From a virus: a stretch of 40,961 bases of DNA. The stretch spans positions 1-40,961 of the IMG/VR virus record IMGVR_UViG_3300013120_000185; one strand, written 5' to 3'. Below are positions 13,907 to 21,516 of this stretch, in pieces. Under the pieces are notes generated by a model. The model searched no databases and was not told the origin of the DNA. It saw nothing but the letters and a program-made list of their open reading frames with translations. Each line of letters begins with the position of its first letter. Position 1 is the stretch's first letter. A program made the translations under genes and the position numbers.

Positions 13907-15315
13907 GAACAATACAAGGGTGTATAGAATATAACACTCCTAATGACATGTACTTAGGAGTTTTGCAGGACTTTCTGGATAATGCGAAGGCAATATCTCG
14001 TAAAGGCAGATTATATCTGAGCTTCAAGCCTTACGTGTTCAGAGTTAAGAACTGCAGTGATACTATGATTACCTTACCTGGCTCAAACTATCACGACCCG
14101 ATTCCTTGGTTTTTCTGCGAGTTATTTGATTGGTTACATGGAGCAAGAGTAGCTGGCGGTAGGTCTGTAAGGTTTGATAAACACAGAAGAACAGTATATC
14201 CCAGAGCTAATGGGGAAGACGACTGGTCATATAAAACTGCTTTTGGAGCTACTGGTCAAGGTCAATTAGGTTGGGCTATGCGACATTTGAAACAGGACAG
14301 CACTTCTCGTAGGTGCGTAATATCTCCTTGGCAATGGGAACGAGATTTGGTACGATTTACAGCACGAATGGAAGAAGGACTCAATAGAGGCGAAGAATAT
14401 CAGAGATTACCTTGTATTGTGGGAATCCAATATTCAGCAGACGATACTCTGGAAGAAGGTAAAAAAGGTTTGAATACTATGATGATGCAAAGGGCTTTAG
14501 ACTTCACTGGAGCTGTCCATACTGACTTTTTCAGGGTAGCAGAATCAGCACATTGGCTCGCAACCCACAGTTACACTGGAGGTTACGCTGGACACTTCAC
14601 TTGTTTGGCTAACACTTGCGTAATAGAAAGCTATGGGGCACAAAGATTTAACGAATTTAAAAAGCTTATGGAATGGTGGAACAGTGATGAGCTTTCTAGG
14701 TCTATACTAAAGTATTATATTAAGACTAACCAGAGCCTCGACTCCCCCCAAACTGAGGGAGCACCTTCTCGTAAGGCTTACGAATGGTACGATACCCAGT
14801 GGAAAAATACTGAGCTGTGCATAAATAATGCAATCAAAAACCAGTGGAGACTCTTCTCAGAGCGGTTAGCCCAAGTAGAGTATCGTTACAACAGAGATTT
14901 CGCAAATCTGATGGCGTTATTCGAGTTCTTGCTGCTGGAAGAATTAGCTCCAGAGATTATTAAATACCACTGGGATGCTGAGCAGTGTGCTGAAGCGAGG
15001 AATCTTGAGCAAACGTTGGGTGAATATCCTCCGTTCTATTTCCTCAAACAGATACAAAATTGGATGCAATATTATGCAGGAGCAGAACTTACGAGAATAT
15101 TTGTCAAACGAAGAGATTGGCACAAGCTGGAAGAATTGTTCAATTTGACTGAAAATACCAAAAAACTGCAGAATTATATGCTTATGGACGCCAGCCGACT
15201 GCTTTCAAAGAAAGAAATGAGACAGATGAAGGGTATGAAACCTTTCCAAAGTTTTTATGTGATTTGGGAACAGATTTTCGATGCTGACAAAGTGACTAAA
15301 GGAGGATTAGTATGA
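13903..15315 (+). CDS. Thymidylate synthase superfamily protein, extended
   Basis: A 470-residue protein. Its first ~260 residues follow the thymidylate synthase order: FFCELFDWLHG, the paired phosphate-binding arginines in DSTSRRCVISPWQWERDL (136-137), and a probable nucleophile C171 in RLPCIVG (usual PPCH), followed by MMMQRALDFTGAVHTDFF (usual QRS.D..LG.P.N). The canonical H-x-Y near the end is not seen, and a ~200-residue C-terminal extension is unusual; TS is normally 260-320 residues. Members methylate or hydroxymethylate C5 of dUMP/dCMP. A hydroxymethylating or divergent function is plausible, supported by the coupled P-loop kinase downstream. Confidence 0.75.
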   Translation: MRTIQGCIEYNTPNDMYLGVLQDFLDNAKAISRKGRLYLSFKPYVFRVKNCSDTMITLPGSNYHDPIPWFFCELFDWLHGARVAGGRSVRFDKHRRTVYPRANGEDDWSYKTAFGATGQGQLGWAMRHLKQDSTSRRCVISPWQWERDLVRFTARMEEGLNRGEEYQRLPCIVGIQYSADDTLEEGKKGLNTMMMQRALDFTGAVHTDFFRVAESAHWLATHSYTGGYAGHFTCLANTCVIESYGAQRFNEFKKLMEWWNSDELSRSILKYYIKTNQSLDSPQTEGAPSRKAYEWYDTQWKNTELCINNAIKNQWRLFSERLAQVEYRYNRDFANLMALFEFLLLEELAPEIIKYHWDAEQCAEARNLEQTLGEYPPFYFLKQIQNWMQYYAGAELTRIFVKRRDWHKLEELFNLTENTKKLQNYMLMDASRLLSKKEMRQMKGMKPFQSFYVIWEQIFDADKVTKGGLV

Positions 15316-15821
15316 AAATTGTAATCGTAATAGGTCAAAGTGCTTCTGGTAAGTCTACTTATGTTAAACAATATTACTTCAAGGAAGGTTCAAGATTGGA
15401 GTATGAACCTATTAAACACACGATATGTGGAGCTATTTGTCTTTTAGGAGATTATTTAGAAGACAGAAGGTGCGTAGGTACTGATACTCTATCTTACAGT
15501 ATCATAGATACTCTCATACAATTCGTTAAAGACAGTAAAGACAGGTTTGAATTTATAGTAGCTGAAGGAGATAGAATTAACAACAAGAAATTCTTTGATG
15601 CGGTCAAAGAAATGGACGTACCTGTAGAGGTTTATGTTTTCAGTTGTTCCCTAAATGAGAGCATGCAGAGGTTGCGTGACCAAGAGTCTACGATAGGTGA
15701 AACTTTCGTGAAAACTACCAAGAGTAAGGCTTCTAATATGAAGCAATATGCTAAAAGATTGGGCTTTACCGTGCACGAAATCAACACAGGAAAAGAGGAA
15801 TCCAGCCTCTTAAATTTTTAA
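15312..15821 (+). CDS. P-loop kinase
   Basis: A 169-residue protein with Walker A GQSASGKST (8-16), a hydrophobic strand FIVAEGDRINN acting as Walker B-like, and VYVFSCSLNESMQRLRDQ as a lid region. It fits small (deoxy)nucleotide or polynucleotide kinases of phages. Coupled to the TS homologue (ATGA at 15312), it could phosphorylate the modified nucleotide or, as in thymidine-hypermodifying phages, a hydroxymethyluracil base in DNA. The substrate is not determinable here. Confidence 0.8.
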   Translation: MKIVIVIGQSASGKSTYVKQYYFKEGSRLEYEPIKHTICGAICLLGDYLEDRRCVGTDTLSYSIIDTLIQFVKDSKDRFEFIVAEGDRINNKKFFDAVKEMDVPVEVYVFSCSLNESMQRLRDQESTIGETFVKTTKSKASNMKQYAKRLGFTVHEINTGKEESSLLNF

Positions 15822-15865
15822 AAAAAGTACTTTACTTTCAGACCCCAAAAGGGTAGATATATAAC
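15820..15865 (+). promoter_or_regulatory. Class B phage promoter-like element, copy 2
   Basis: A-tract (15820-15826), GTACTTTACTTT, CAG, then GGGTAG (GTAG at 15853-15856) and ATATATAAC with TATAAC at 15860-15865. The spacing equals that of the copy at 8129-8173. It begins at the stop of the P-loop kinase gene and lies 14 bases before the next start, so it probably opens the transcript for 15879 onward. Confidence 0.7.
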
Positions 15866-15878
15866 AGGGGAGTAGTAA

Positions 15879-16412
15879 ATGGACAAGTTTAATGAGCTAG
15901 TTGAAGACCAATTTCAATATGGCGGTAAGAAATACGCTCATGATGAAGCAAGAGAATCTACTGATATTTTGTTTGAAAAATACGGCAAGAATTGGTTACT
16001 GGGAACAATAGATAAATACACTTTTCGGTTTGGTAATCTTCATAGAGAACGAGATGTTTTAAAGATAGCTTGTTACATGTATATCCTCTGGCTCAAAAGA
16101 GGATTCCACGTAATGCGAGGGGGCATCAACGACCCTCCAATAGATACGACAGTTGAGATGAAAGCGAAATATTTCCCAATCTTTTTGGAAAGATTTCAAG
16201 AGCACAAGGAAGCTATGACAGAGGTAGTTGAGGCAGTAATACCTTTAGCCGATGTATCAGATACCTTGGGAGCTATGAGCGAATGCAAATGGTCAGATAT
16301 TCCAGAATACTATTTATTTGATATCTATTATTGGTCTTGGTTAGAATGGAATAATTTCTTTAAGGAGACCGAAATACACGATACGGATACTAACAATGAG
16401 CAACGAAAGTAA
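15879..16412 (+). CDS. Conserved phage protein, DUF3310-like N-terminus
   Basis: A 177-residue protein. The N-terminal region (FQYGGKKYAHDEARESTDIL, then GTIDKYTFRFGNL and ACYMYILWLKRG) follows the pattern of small phage domains such as DUF3310 (H/D...N...KY..R...K..D..K...Y), loosely linked to nucleotide metabolism. The rest is helical with several Trp-rich segments. GGGGAGTAGTAA precedes the ATG; it is the first gene after class B element 2. Confidence 0.6.
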   Translation: MDKFNELVEDQFQYGGKKYAHDEARESTDILFEKYGKNWLLGTIDKYTFRFGNLHRERDVLKIACYMYILWLKRGFHVMRGGINDPPIDTTVEMKAKYFPIFLERFQEHKEAMTEVVEAVIPLADVSDTLGAMSECKWSDIPEYYLFDIYYWSWLEWNNFFKETEIHDTDTNNEQRK

Positions 16413-16566
16413 CGAAGAAGACAAAGAGACGTTAGGATATTGTAGTTACTGCAAGACTCATGTTTACAGTGACGAGGAGTATGTAAAGAAGAACGGGGCT
16501 GTCCTTCACTTGGAGTGTTGGAAGCAGAGACATAACGTAGAAGAAGAATTAAATTTTGATGAATAA
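16396..16566 (+). CDS. Small zinc-ribbon-like protein
   Basis: A 56-residue acidic protein overlapping the previous gene by 17 bases. CSYCK at residue 16 and a later H-x3-C-W pair (HLECW) resemble the half zinc finger of phage proteins with CxxC...H..C. Function unknown. Confidence 0.55.
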   Translation: MSNESNEEDKETLGYCSYCKTHVYSDEEYVKKNGAVLHLECWKQRHNVEEELNFDE

Positions 16567-17389
16567 AATTGTATTTTTGGATTGGGGAGTTTTCGTTCAT
16601 AGAGCTATATTCTCTTGGCGAAATAATCGAGCAGTTCCACCTACCTACACAGCTCAGTCCATGATAATTGCTTGTCTGAAGAGAATAGAGTTGACCCCCG
16701 AAGACTTGATAGTAATAGCTGTCGATAGTCCTAAAGGAAGTTGGCGAAGAGATGTTGATAGAAAATATAAAGCTGACCGCAAAGAAAAGAGAGAGTCGTT
16801 TGAAGATATCAACTGGTCACAACAGTTTTATTATTTTGATAGACTGTTAAACAACCTAGAGCAATCTACTCCTTTTCATGCAATAGAAATAGATAAACTT
16901 GAAGCAGATGATATAATAGGATATGGCGTGAGATATTACAAAGATAACGAATGTGTTATAATATCCAGTGATAGTGATTATGAACAGCTGGCTGTCTATG
17001 AGAACGTTAAACTGTTCTCTCCTTTGACTAAGAAATATAAAATCATTAAGAATCCTCAAAGGATACTAGCTTCTAAGATTAATCGTGAAGCTGGAGATAA
17101 TTTAGTCACACCAATACTTAACAAACAAGACTACGAAAAGAGACGCAAAATAGTTTGCCTTACGGAACTACCTCCCGAAGTGGAGAGTAAGGTCAAAGAA
17201 CGTCTATCTAATATTAATTGTAATAAAGAGTATAGCTTAGAGCGATTGCGTTCCAAGAATATCCGAGCAAGATTTATGGACATATACAATAATGATAAAG
17301 TAATAACGGAAGCAGATACTCTAAAAAGTATAAAGAAAAAGAAGGCTAAGAGCAAAGCTAAAAAACATGCTCAAACAAAATTATTATGA
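16559..17389 (+). CDS. 5'-3' exonuclease / flap nuclease (FEN/T4 RNase H-like)
   Basis: A 276-residue protein with the 5'-nuclease acidic set: D8 (FLDWG), D55 with SWRRDVDRKYKADRK (arch and R63), E115/D117/D118 (LEADDIIG) and D138/D140 (SSDSD). These bind two metals and cleave 5' flaps or RNA primers. The helix-3-turn-helix region is short. The C-terminus is Lys-rich and ends AQTKLL, which could be a sliding-clamp-binding peptide. ATG 16559 chosen; a TTG one codon earlier is unlikely. Confidence 0.85.
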   Translation: MNKIVFLDWGVFVHRAIFSWRNNRAVPPTYTAQSMIIACLKRIELTPEDLIVIAVDSPKGSWRRDVDRKYKADRKEKRESFEDINWSQQFYYFDRLLNNLEQSTPFHAIEIDKLEADDIIGYGVRYYKDNECVIISSDSDYEQLAVYENVKLFSPLTKKYKIIKNPQRILASKINREAGDNLVTPILNKQDYEKRRKIVCLTELPPEVESKVKERLSNINCNKEYSLERLRSKNIRARFMDIYNNDKVITEADTLKSIKKKKAKSKAKKHAQTKLL

Positions 17390-17403
17390 AAGGAGGAAAG
17401 TCA

Positions 17404-17688
17404 ATGACTATTAATGAACTTCTAGTTATGATGAAAGCTGTAAGGGAAAGATTAAATGGTTTGAAGTCTCTCCGCACTCAAGTCTCTGTCGAGGAAAGAA
17501 CAATCTTCGGCACGGCTGACAGGGAGAAGATTACAACTCCAAAGTACGACCCTAAAGTTGTCGATACAAAGATTACCCAGCTGGAAATCTGGTTATACAA
17601 GGCTGATGCTGCGGTTAAGCAATCAAATGCGAAGACCGAAGTTGAGGTTACTGGTAACTTAGATGAACTCTTAGCTCCTTTGTCATAG
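17404..17688 (+). CDS. Coiled helical protein, possibly DIP1984/septicolysin-like
   Basis: A 94-residue protein starting at ATG 17404 behind AAAGGAGG. It is a two-helix unit (ELLVMMKAVRERLNGLKSLR and DTKITQLEIWLYKADAAVKQ, followed by SNAKTEVEV). The NAKTEVEV ending recalls the small DIP1984-like family, but similarity is weak. It ends just before the noncoding stretch. Confidence 0.6.
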   Translation: MTINELLVMMKAVRERLNGLKSLRTQVSVEERTIFGTADREKITTPKYDPKVVDTKITQLEIWLYKADAAVKQSNAKTEVEVTGNLDELLAPLS

Positions 17689-17718
17689 GTTTCTCTAGTC
17701 ACCCAGAAGTGAAAGCAG

Positions 17719-17747
17719 TTGGCGTTCTTAGGTGATTTATATATAAC
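17719..17747 (+). promoter_or_regulatory. Sigma70-type promoter-like site
   Basis: TTGGCG (17719-17724) and TATAAC (17742-17747) are separated by exactly 17 bases. Unlike the class A and B elements, this has the spacing of a host housekeeping promoter. The predicted start is at about 17753-17756, at the head of the first hairpin, rather than near any gene start. Confidence 0.55.
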
Positions 17748-17749
17748 GG

Positions 17750-17847
17750 ATGCGGATACCCAATCTGCGTAGCGGGGAGGGGAAAAGGAGAGACAATAGA
17801 CCGCTTAGATTTTCTAAGCTCAGACAATTACTTAATTGATAGCGGGT
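17750..17847 (+). ncRNA. Candidate structured noncoding RNA
   Basis: Starting about where the promoter would initiate: ATGCGGAT (17750-17757) pairs with ATCTGCGT (17763-17770) around ACCCA; GCTTAGA (17803-17809) pairs with TCTAAGC (17813-17819) around TTT; CAATT (17825-17829) pairs with AATTG (17834-17838). ACCGCT (17800-17805) could close the whole with AGCGGGT (17841-17847), one bulge, competing with the second hairpin. A purine-rich segment (17771-17795) is unpaired. No ORF with a ribosome-binding site covers it. No known RNA family recognised; the 3' end is not defined. Confidence 0.45.
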
Positions 17848-18001
17848 GTTGAAAGGCGAATTAAAACCTACAAAAAACAAGATTGTTGTGTATTGTATGT
17901 TGATGCCTGTAAATTCCCACATGGCAGTAAATGCCTTGTAGTTAATTGTTGCCTTGTCTATTTCTTTCTCTTCCGTATCCATCCAAAAAGTGAGGTAAGA
18001 T

Positions 18002-18307
18002 ATGAATGATATCTACTGTACCAATTGTAAATATTATCATCGTAAGTACTATCCCAAATGGGGAGGTAGTACACCAGAGTTGTGTTTCATAAAACCTGTA
18101 ATATGGAGAACTCATAAAGCACCAGAAGAGTTTATCAGATGGGAGTCTCCTGCAGAGAGAAACAAAGATAATAACTGCGAGCTGTTTGAAGAGAAACCTG
18201 CCCCCACAAAACTATCTGATAATGTCTGGGTTTGGGTGATTGGTTGTTTTTTTCTGTGGGCATTGGCTTTTATATTGGGTAAACTTACTGGCAAATTGTT
18301 AATGTAG
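18002..18307 (+). CDS. Cys-rich protein with C-terminal membrane anchor
   Basis: A 101-residue protein. CTNCKYYH near the N-terminus and later Cys residues (C28, C59) form a possible metal site of the YxCxNCxxYxR phage type, while residues 77-95 are hydrophobic (VIGCFFLWALAFILG), anchoring it to the membrane. GTGAGGTAAGAT precedes the ATG. Function unknown. Confidence 0.6.
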   Translation: MNDIYCTNCKYYHRKYYPKWGGSTPELCFIKPVIWRTHKAPEEFIRWESPAERNKDNNCELFEEKPAPTKLSDNVWVWVIGCFFLWALAFILGKLTGKLLM

Positions 18308-18317
18308 GAGGTAAAGT

Positions 18318-18722
18318 ATGAAAGATTTCAGTAAGCAATTGGAAAAGGAACTGATAGAGTTACTTCAAAAAAGCAAGGTCGGAATAATAAAGGGCATAGG
18401 GAAAGCACAAGAAGTAGCTCCAGAGTTAATCGCAGATATCTTTAGGTGGGAAGTGATAAAGAGGTCTATGTGGGTATTTGGTCATATGCTTGGCTTAGGT
18501 ACTGCGATATTAGTTTTTGCTAAAATTGGGATTTGGGTATCTGGGCTGGAAGAACAATACACCAGAGATACTATCGTTTGTATAGTTCGAGTCCTGTCTG
18601 GGGTAGGAATTGTAGCTTTCTTTTTCGGGCTAGTAGATGCAATTTGGTGGTTGTTAAAACCTTTACTTTGCCCGAAATTATTTTTGCTAGAATATATCTC
18701 TAACAAAAGTTGGAGAGATTAA
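18318..18722 (+). CDS. Two-span membrane protein
   Basis: A 134-residue protein: an N-terminal soluble helical part (KQLEKELIELLQKSK), then hydrophobic spans at about 53-74 and 88-110. It follows AGGAGGTAAAGT. It groups with the neighbouring membrane protein and lipoprotein. A lysis (holin-like) role is conceivable but holins are usually shorter and next to an endolysin, which is not seen. Confidence 0.6.
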   Translation: MKDFSKQLEKELIELLQKSKVGIIKGIGKAQEVAPELIADIFRWEVIKRSMWVFGHMLGLGTAILVFAKIGIWVSGLEEQYTRDTIVCIVRVLSGVGIVAFFFGLVDAIWWLLKPLLCPKLFLLEYISNKSWRD

Positions 18723-18735
18723 GAAAGGAGGAGAA

Positions 18736-18879
18736 ATGAAGAAAATTATTTTTGGTTGTTTGATAGTTGCTTTCATAGTAGTAGGATGTGCAAGAAGCGA
18801 GAAAGTAGATACTGAAGCAAACGCAAGAGAAGCTTTGAAAGCAGCAGAAATTGAATACGGAGTAGAAACACCAGATTAG
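18736..18879 (+). CDS. Small lipoprotein
   Basis: A 47-residue ORF after AAAGGAGGAGAA. Signal peptide: KK, a hydrophobic stretch, and a lipobox VVGC with the lipidated Cys at residue 18. The mature part is about 30 polar residues (SEKVDTEANAREALKAAEIE) forming one helix. It would be tethered to the membrane outer face. Role unknown; such peptides can be spanin-like or superinfection-exclusion proteins, neither shown here. Confidence 0.6.
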   Translation: MKKIIFGCLIVAFIVVGCARSEKVDTEANAREALKAAEIEYGVETPD

Positions 18880-18919
18880 GTTGTAGTAAACGAAACAAAA
18901 CTAAGAGGAGAAGAGAGAA

Positions 18920-19231
18920 ATGGAATTAAAAGTAAAAATGAAGCTCAACTCCATGACGGAGATTGAAGCTGTGTTTGACGGTGCTGATTTGCAGGACGTA
19001 GTGAGGAACGCAGGAGTGTTCCTTAGTTTTGATGGGAAGTGCGGGATGTGCGACAAGGCTGATGTAACACTACAAACTAGGATTACCAAAGAAAAGGGTT
19101 ACAAGTATACCGAGTTTGTTTGTAGGGACTGCGGAGCAACGAGGCAGTTCGGTAAGTATCAAGATGGTTCAGGTTTCTTCTTGAAAGACTGGGAAGAAAA
19201 ATGGGAAGGAGACAAGGATAAAAAGGAATAG
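18920..19231 (+). CDS. Zinc-ribbon phage protein
   Basis: A 103-residue protein. CGMC near 41-44 and CRDC near 69-72 flank a hairpin with R-x-TKEKGYKYTEF, followed by GATRQFGKYQDGSGFFLKDW. This matches a recurrent phage protein pattern (C..C...r...g..Y.e..C..C.a...fGq.kdG.g.F.K) often found near recombination or replication genes; role unknown. GAGGAGAAGAGAGAA precedes the ATG. Confidence 0.7.
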   Translation: MELKVKMKLNSMTEIEAVFDGADLQDVVRNAGVFLSFDGKCGMCDKADVTLQTRITKEKGYKYTEFVCRDCGATRQFGKYQDGSGFFLKDWEEKWEGDKDKKE

Positions 19232-19240
19232 AGGTACGAT

Positions 19241-19696
19241 ATGAAATTACTCAAGAAGAATCCAAATGGTAAGATGCTCAATATCGGTGAAGATGAGAAG
19301 ACCTCTAGCTGGTACAAAATAACTGATGATAAGTTGCAAGCTATTGCTGATAAGCTGAATAAAGGAGATGATATTTCCTTTAAGTTTGAGACTAGAGGGG
19401 GGAGAAGGATAATCACGTTCTTGGCTGGGGGAGAAGTAGAAGTACCTAAAGACCCACCACCCAAAACAGAACCTGCTACACCTGAACCTGAAAAGACAGA
19501 TGTTCCTCCTGTTAAAACTGAACAACACGATAAGTTGGTAGTACATAAAAAAGCTTGTGACGATACGGAAGTAGAACACACTTGTATGCAGGCTACGGGT
19601 AGAATAATGATATCTATGCAAGGCAGAGTAGATGAGAAGAATGTTTACGAGTTGTCACAAAAAATATACGAGCATTTAATTACCTTAATGAAATGA
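19241..19696 (+). CDS. Replication-associated protein, possible OB-like domain
   Basis: A 151-residue protein in three parts: an N-terminal beta-rich unit (about 1-62: SSWYKITDDKL...GDDISFKFETRGGRRIITFLAG) of the size of a nucleic-acid-binding OB/SH3 domain; a Pro-rich linker (PKDPPPKTEPATPEPEKTD); and a C-terminal helical unit. Its stop overlaps the primase-helicase start (ATGA). An accessory role beside the primase is suggested by position only. Confidence 0.55.
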   Translation: MKLLKKNPNGKMLNIGEDEKTSSWYKITDDKLQAIADKLNKGDDISFKFETRGGRRIITFLAGGEVEVPKDPPPKTEPATPEPEKTDVPPVKTEQHDKLVVHKKACDDTEVEHTCMQATGRIMISMQGRVDEKNVYELSQKIYEHLITLMK

Positions 19697-21516
19697 GACA
19701 GATTTACGAGAAATCTTTAGACTATTTGTCGGGACGGATAAAGGACTTTAAGACCTCTAAGCGAGGTAAACTTATGTTCTTTATCTGTCCTTTTTGTTTA
19801 AAGTACAACTGTAACTTTATCCCTTATTCTTTCGAAGCTTACTGTGAAGATTGTAGAAAGTCTGTAGGAACAGTAGTGGAGTGGGTAAAACATCTTGAAG
19901 AGGATAAGAAAGAGTGGTCGGATAATCAAGTTCTTCAGTATCTTGCAGATATGTTTAAGATTCAGTATCAAAACGAGAATGAACGGGCTGATATTTTAGC
20001 TTACTACAAACAACAAGGCTTCGATTTAGTCCCTATTCAACGAGATGGGAAGATACCTATGGAGAAGGAGTGGACTGTTAAGAGTCATAAAGACGTTAGC
20101 GAATGGCAAGACTGGTTAGATACTGGTATGAACGTAGGGGTTAAAACTGGAAGATGTAGTAATATCACTATAATAGATTTGGATACTAAAGACGTGCCTG
20201 AAGTTCTAAAAGACTATAAAGGTACTCTACAAGAAAGTACTAAAGGATATCATTATTTCTTCCAGTACGAGAAGGAGTTGCCTAAAACGAGGATTGACGA
20301 ACTCAAGATAGATATTGAGAACGATGGCGGTCAGGTTGTAGTTAGTCCTTCTGCTGTAGGAGGAGTACCTCGAAAGTATCTTCAGAGGAACGGAATCCCC
20401 AAGATGAGCGATGTAATCAAGCTTTATCTGATGAGCAAGGTGAGAACGTTTAATATTGAGAGGGAATCTCTGCCAGAAGATACTAAAGCTGTAGACCTGA
20501 ATTTAGACTTTGTAGGTGAAGGGAATAGAACAAACTTCTTGATGAAATTTGGTGGCGTAATGCGACGGGAACTTAATTTGGAGCAAACGAGATACGTTGT
20601 AGATATCGTCAACAACAATTTCCTCAAGCCATCTTTACCGAAGAACGAAGTCTATAATGTTATCAAAAGTTTAGATAAATACATAAAGTTCGACCAGAAA
20701 GACCTTGCTGCAAAAATCCTGAAATATCTGCGTATGGTAGAAGAAGCTACGGAACGAGATATCAAAGAGATTACGGGAGAGAAGTTGGAGATGGTGAAAA
20801 GGTCTTTAACGTATTTAGTTAGAGAAGGGTATCTGATAAAACACTGGAAGACCTATCATATCATAAAGAAAGCTGATTGGAAAGACACCTTTATGAATAT
20901 GGCTAAACCGATAGACTTTAAACTCCCTTATTTTGACCACGTGGCTCATTTAAACTGGGGAGATATGGTTTTGTTAGGAAGTAGGTCTAAATGGGGCAAA
21001 ACTACTATCAGTATGAACTTTGTATACTCTTTTGTTAAACAAGGTATCAAACCTTACTATATCTGTTTAGAAACGGGCAGTAGATTTACTAAAACAGCCC
21101 AAAAGTTAGGAATATTGGAAGGAGAGTTCTTCTGGGATTTTCAAGCCGACCCTACGAAGATAGAGCTGGAGAAGAATGCAGTGACTATATTAGATTGGTT
21201 ATTAATAGCAGATAAGGCTCAGACCGACGTAGTACTGAAACATTTCGTTGAACAATTGTATAAGACCAACGGATTTTTGATAATATTTATGCAATTGAAG
21301 AAGAGTGGAGACTGGTTTGCTCCTAATATGGTAGACCAGTTTCCTGCTTTAGGTGCTAGATATATCTACGAAGATGAGAGCGACGGAACGAAGGGCAACT
21401 GGATAGTAGACCCTATCCGAGAGCCTAAACAGAAGTACAAAAGAGTTAGCGTACCTTGTGTGTATAACTTTGACAGCCGAAGACTAGAAATGGTAACTGG
21501 AGAAGAAGGTTTATAA
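19693..21516 (+). CDS. Primase-polymerase/helicase fusion
   Basis: A 607-residue protein. Domains: zinc ribbon with C32, C35, C51, C54; archaeo-eukaryotic-type prim-pol domain (about 105-245; metal motif IIDLD 160-164, GYHYFF near 185-190, DIENDGGQVVVSPSA at 207-221); a PriCT-like helical region (about 270-335); a winged-helix segment (about 340-392); and a RecA/DnaB-like P-loop ATPase starting at Walker A GSRSKWGKT (429-437). It should prime and unwind DNA at the fork, like plasmid and phage prim-pol helicases. It is unusual to pair such a protein with a family B polymerase, clamp and RFC-type loader. The C-terminal ATPase is short for a full DnaB domain. Confidence 0.85.
   Translation: MRQIYEKSLDYLSGRIKDFKTSKRGKLMFFICPFCLKYNCNFIPYSFEAYCEDCRKSVGTVVEWVKHLEEDKKEWSDNQVLQYLADMFKIQYQNENERADILAYYKQQGFDLVPIQRDGKIPMEKEWTVKSHKDVSEWQDWLDTGMNVGVKTGRCSNITIIDLDTKDVPEVLKDYKGTLQESTKGYHYFFQYEKELPKTRIDELKIDIENDGGQVVVSPSAVGGVPRKYLQRNGIPKMSDVIKLYLMSKVRTFNIERESLPEDTKAVDLNLDFVGEGNRTNFLMKFGGVMRRELNLEQTRYVVDIVNNNFLKPSLPKNEVYNVIKSLDKYIKFDQKDLAAKILKYLRMVEEATERDIKEITGEKLEMVKRSLTYLVREGYLIKHWKTYHIIKKADWKDTFMNMAKPIDFKLPYFDHVAHLNWGDMVLLGSRSKWGKTTISMNFVYSFVKQGIKPYYICLETGSRFTKTAQKLGILEGEFFWDFQADPTKIELEKNAVTILDWLLIADKAQTDVVLKHFVEQLYKTNGFLIIFMQLKKSGDWFAPNMVDQFPALGARYIYEDESDGTKGNWIVDPIREPKQKYKRVSVPCVYNFDSRRLEMVTGEEGL

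Larger units (their letters stand above)
17689..18001. other. 313-bp gene-free stretch with promoter and hairpins
   Basis: The only gap above 300 bp. It holds a promoter-like pair at 17719-17747 and several hairpins at 17750-17847 (listed separately). The remaining part, about 17850-18000, is AT-rich with near-direct repeats (CTGTAAAT/CAGTAAAT at about 17906-17933) and shows no clear terminator. An 81-residue minus-strand ORF exists but has no ribosome-binding site. Confidence 0.6.

Noticed and set aside
17737-17982. 81-residue ORF on the minus strand inside the gene-free stretch
   Set aside because: No ribosome-binding site before its ATG, all neighbouring genes are on the + strand, and its second half is the complement of perfect hairpins, which better explains the sequence as RNA structure.
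17689-18001. Group I or II intron
   Set aside because: The flanking ORFs (17404 and 18002) do not join into one protein and no intron core or splice-site pattern was recognised.
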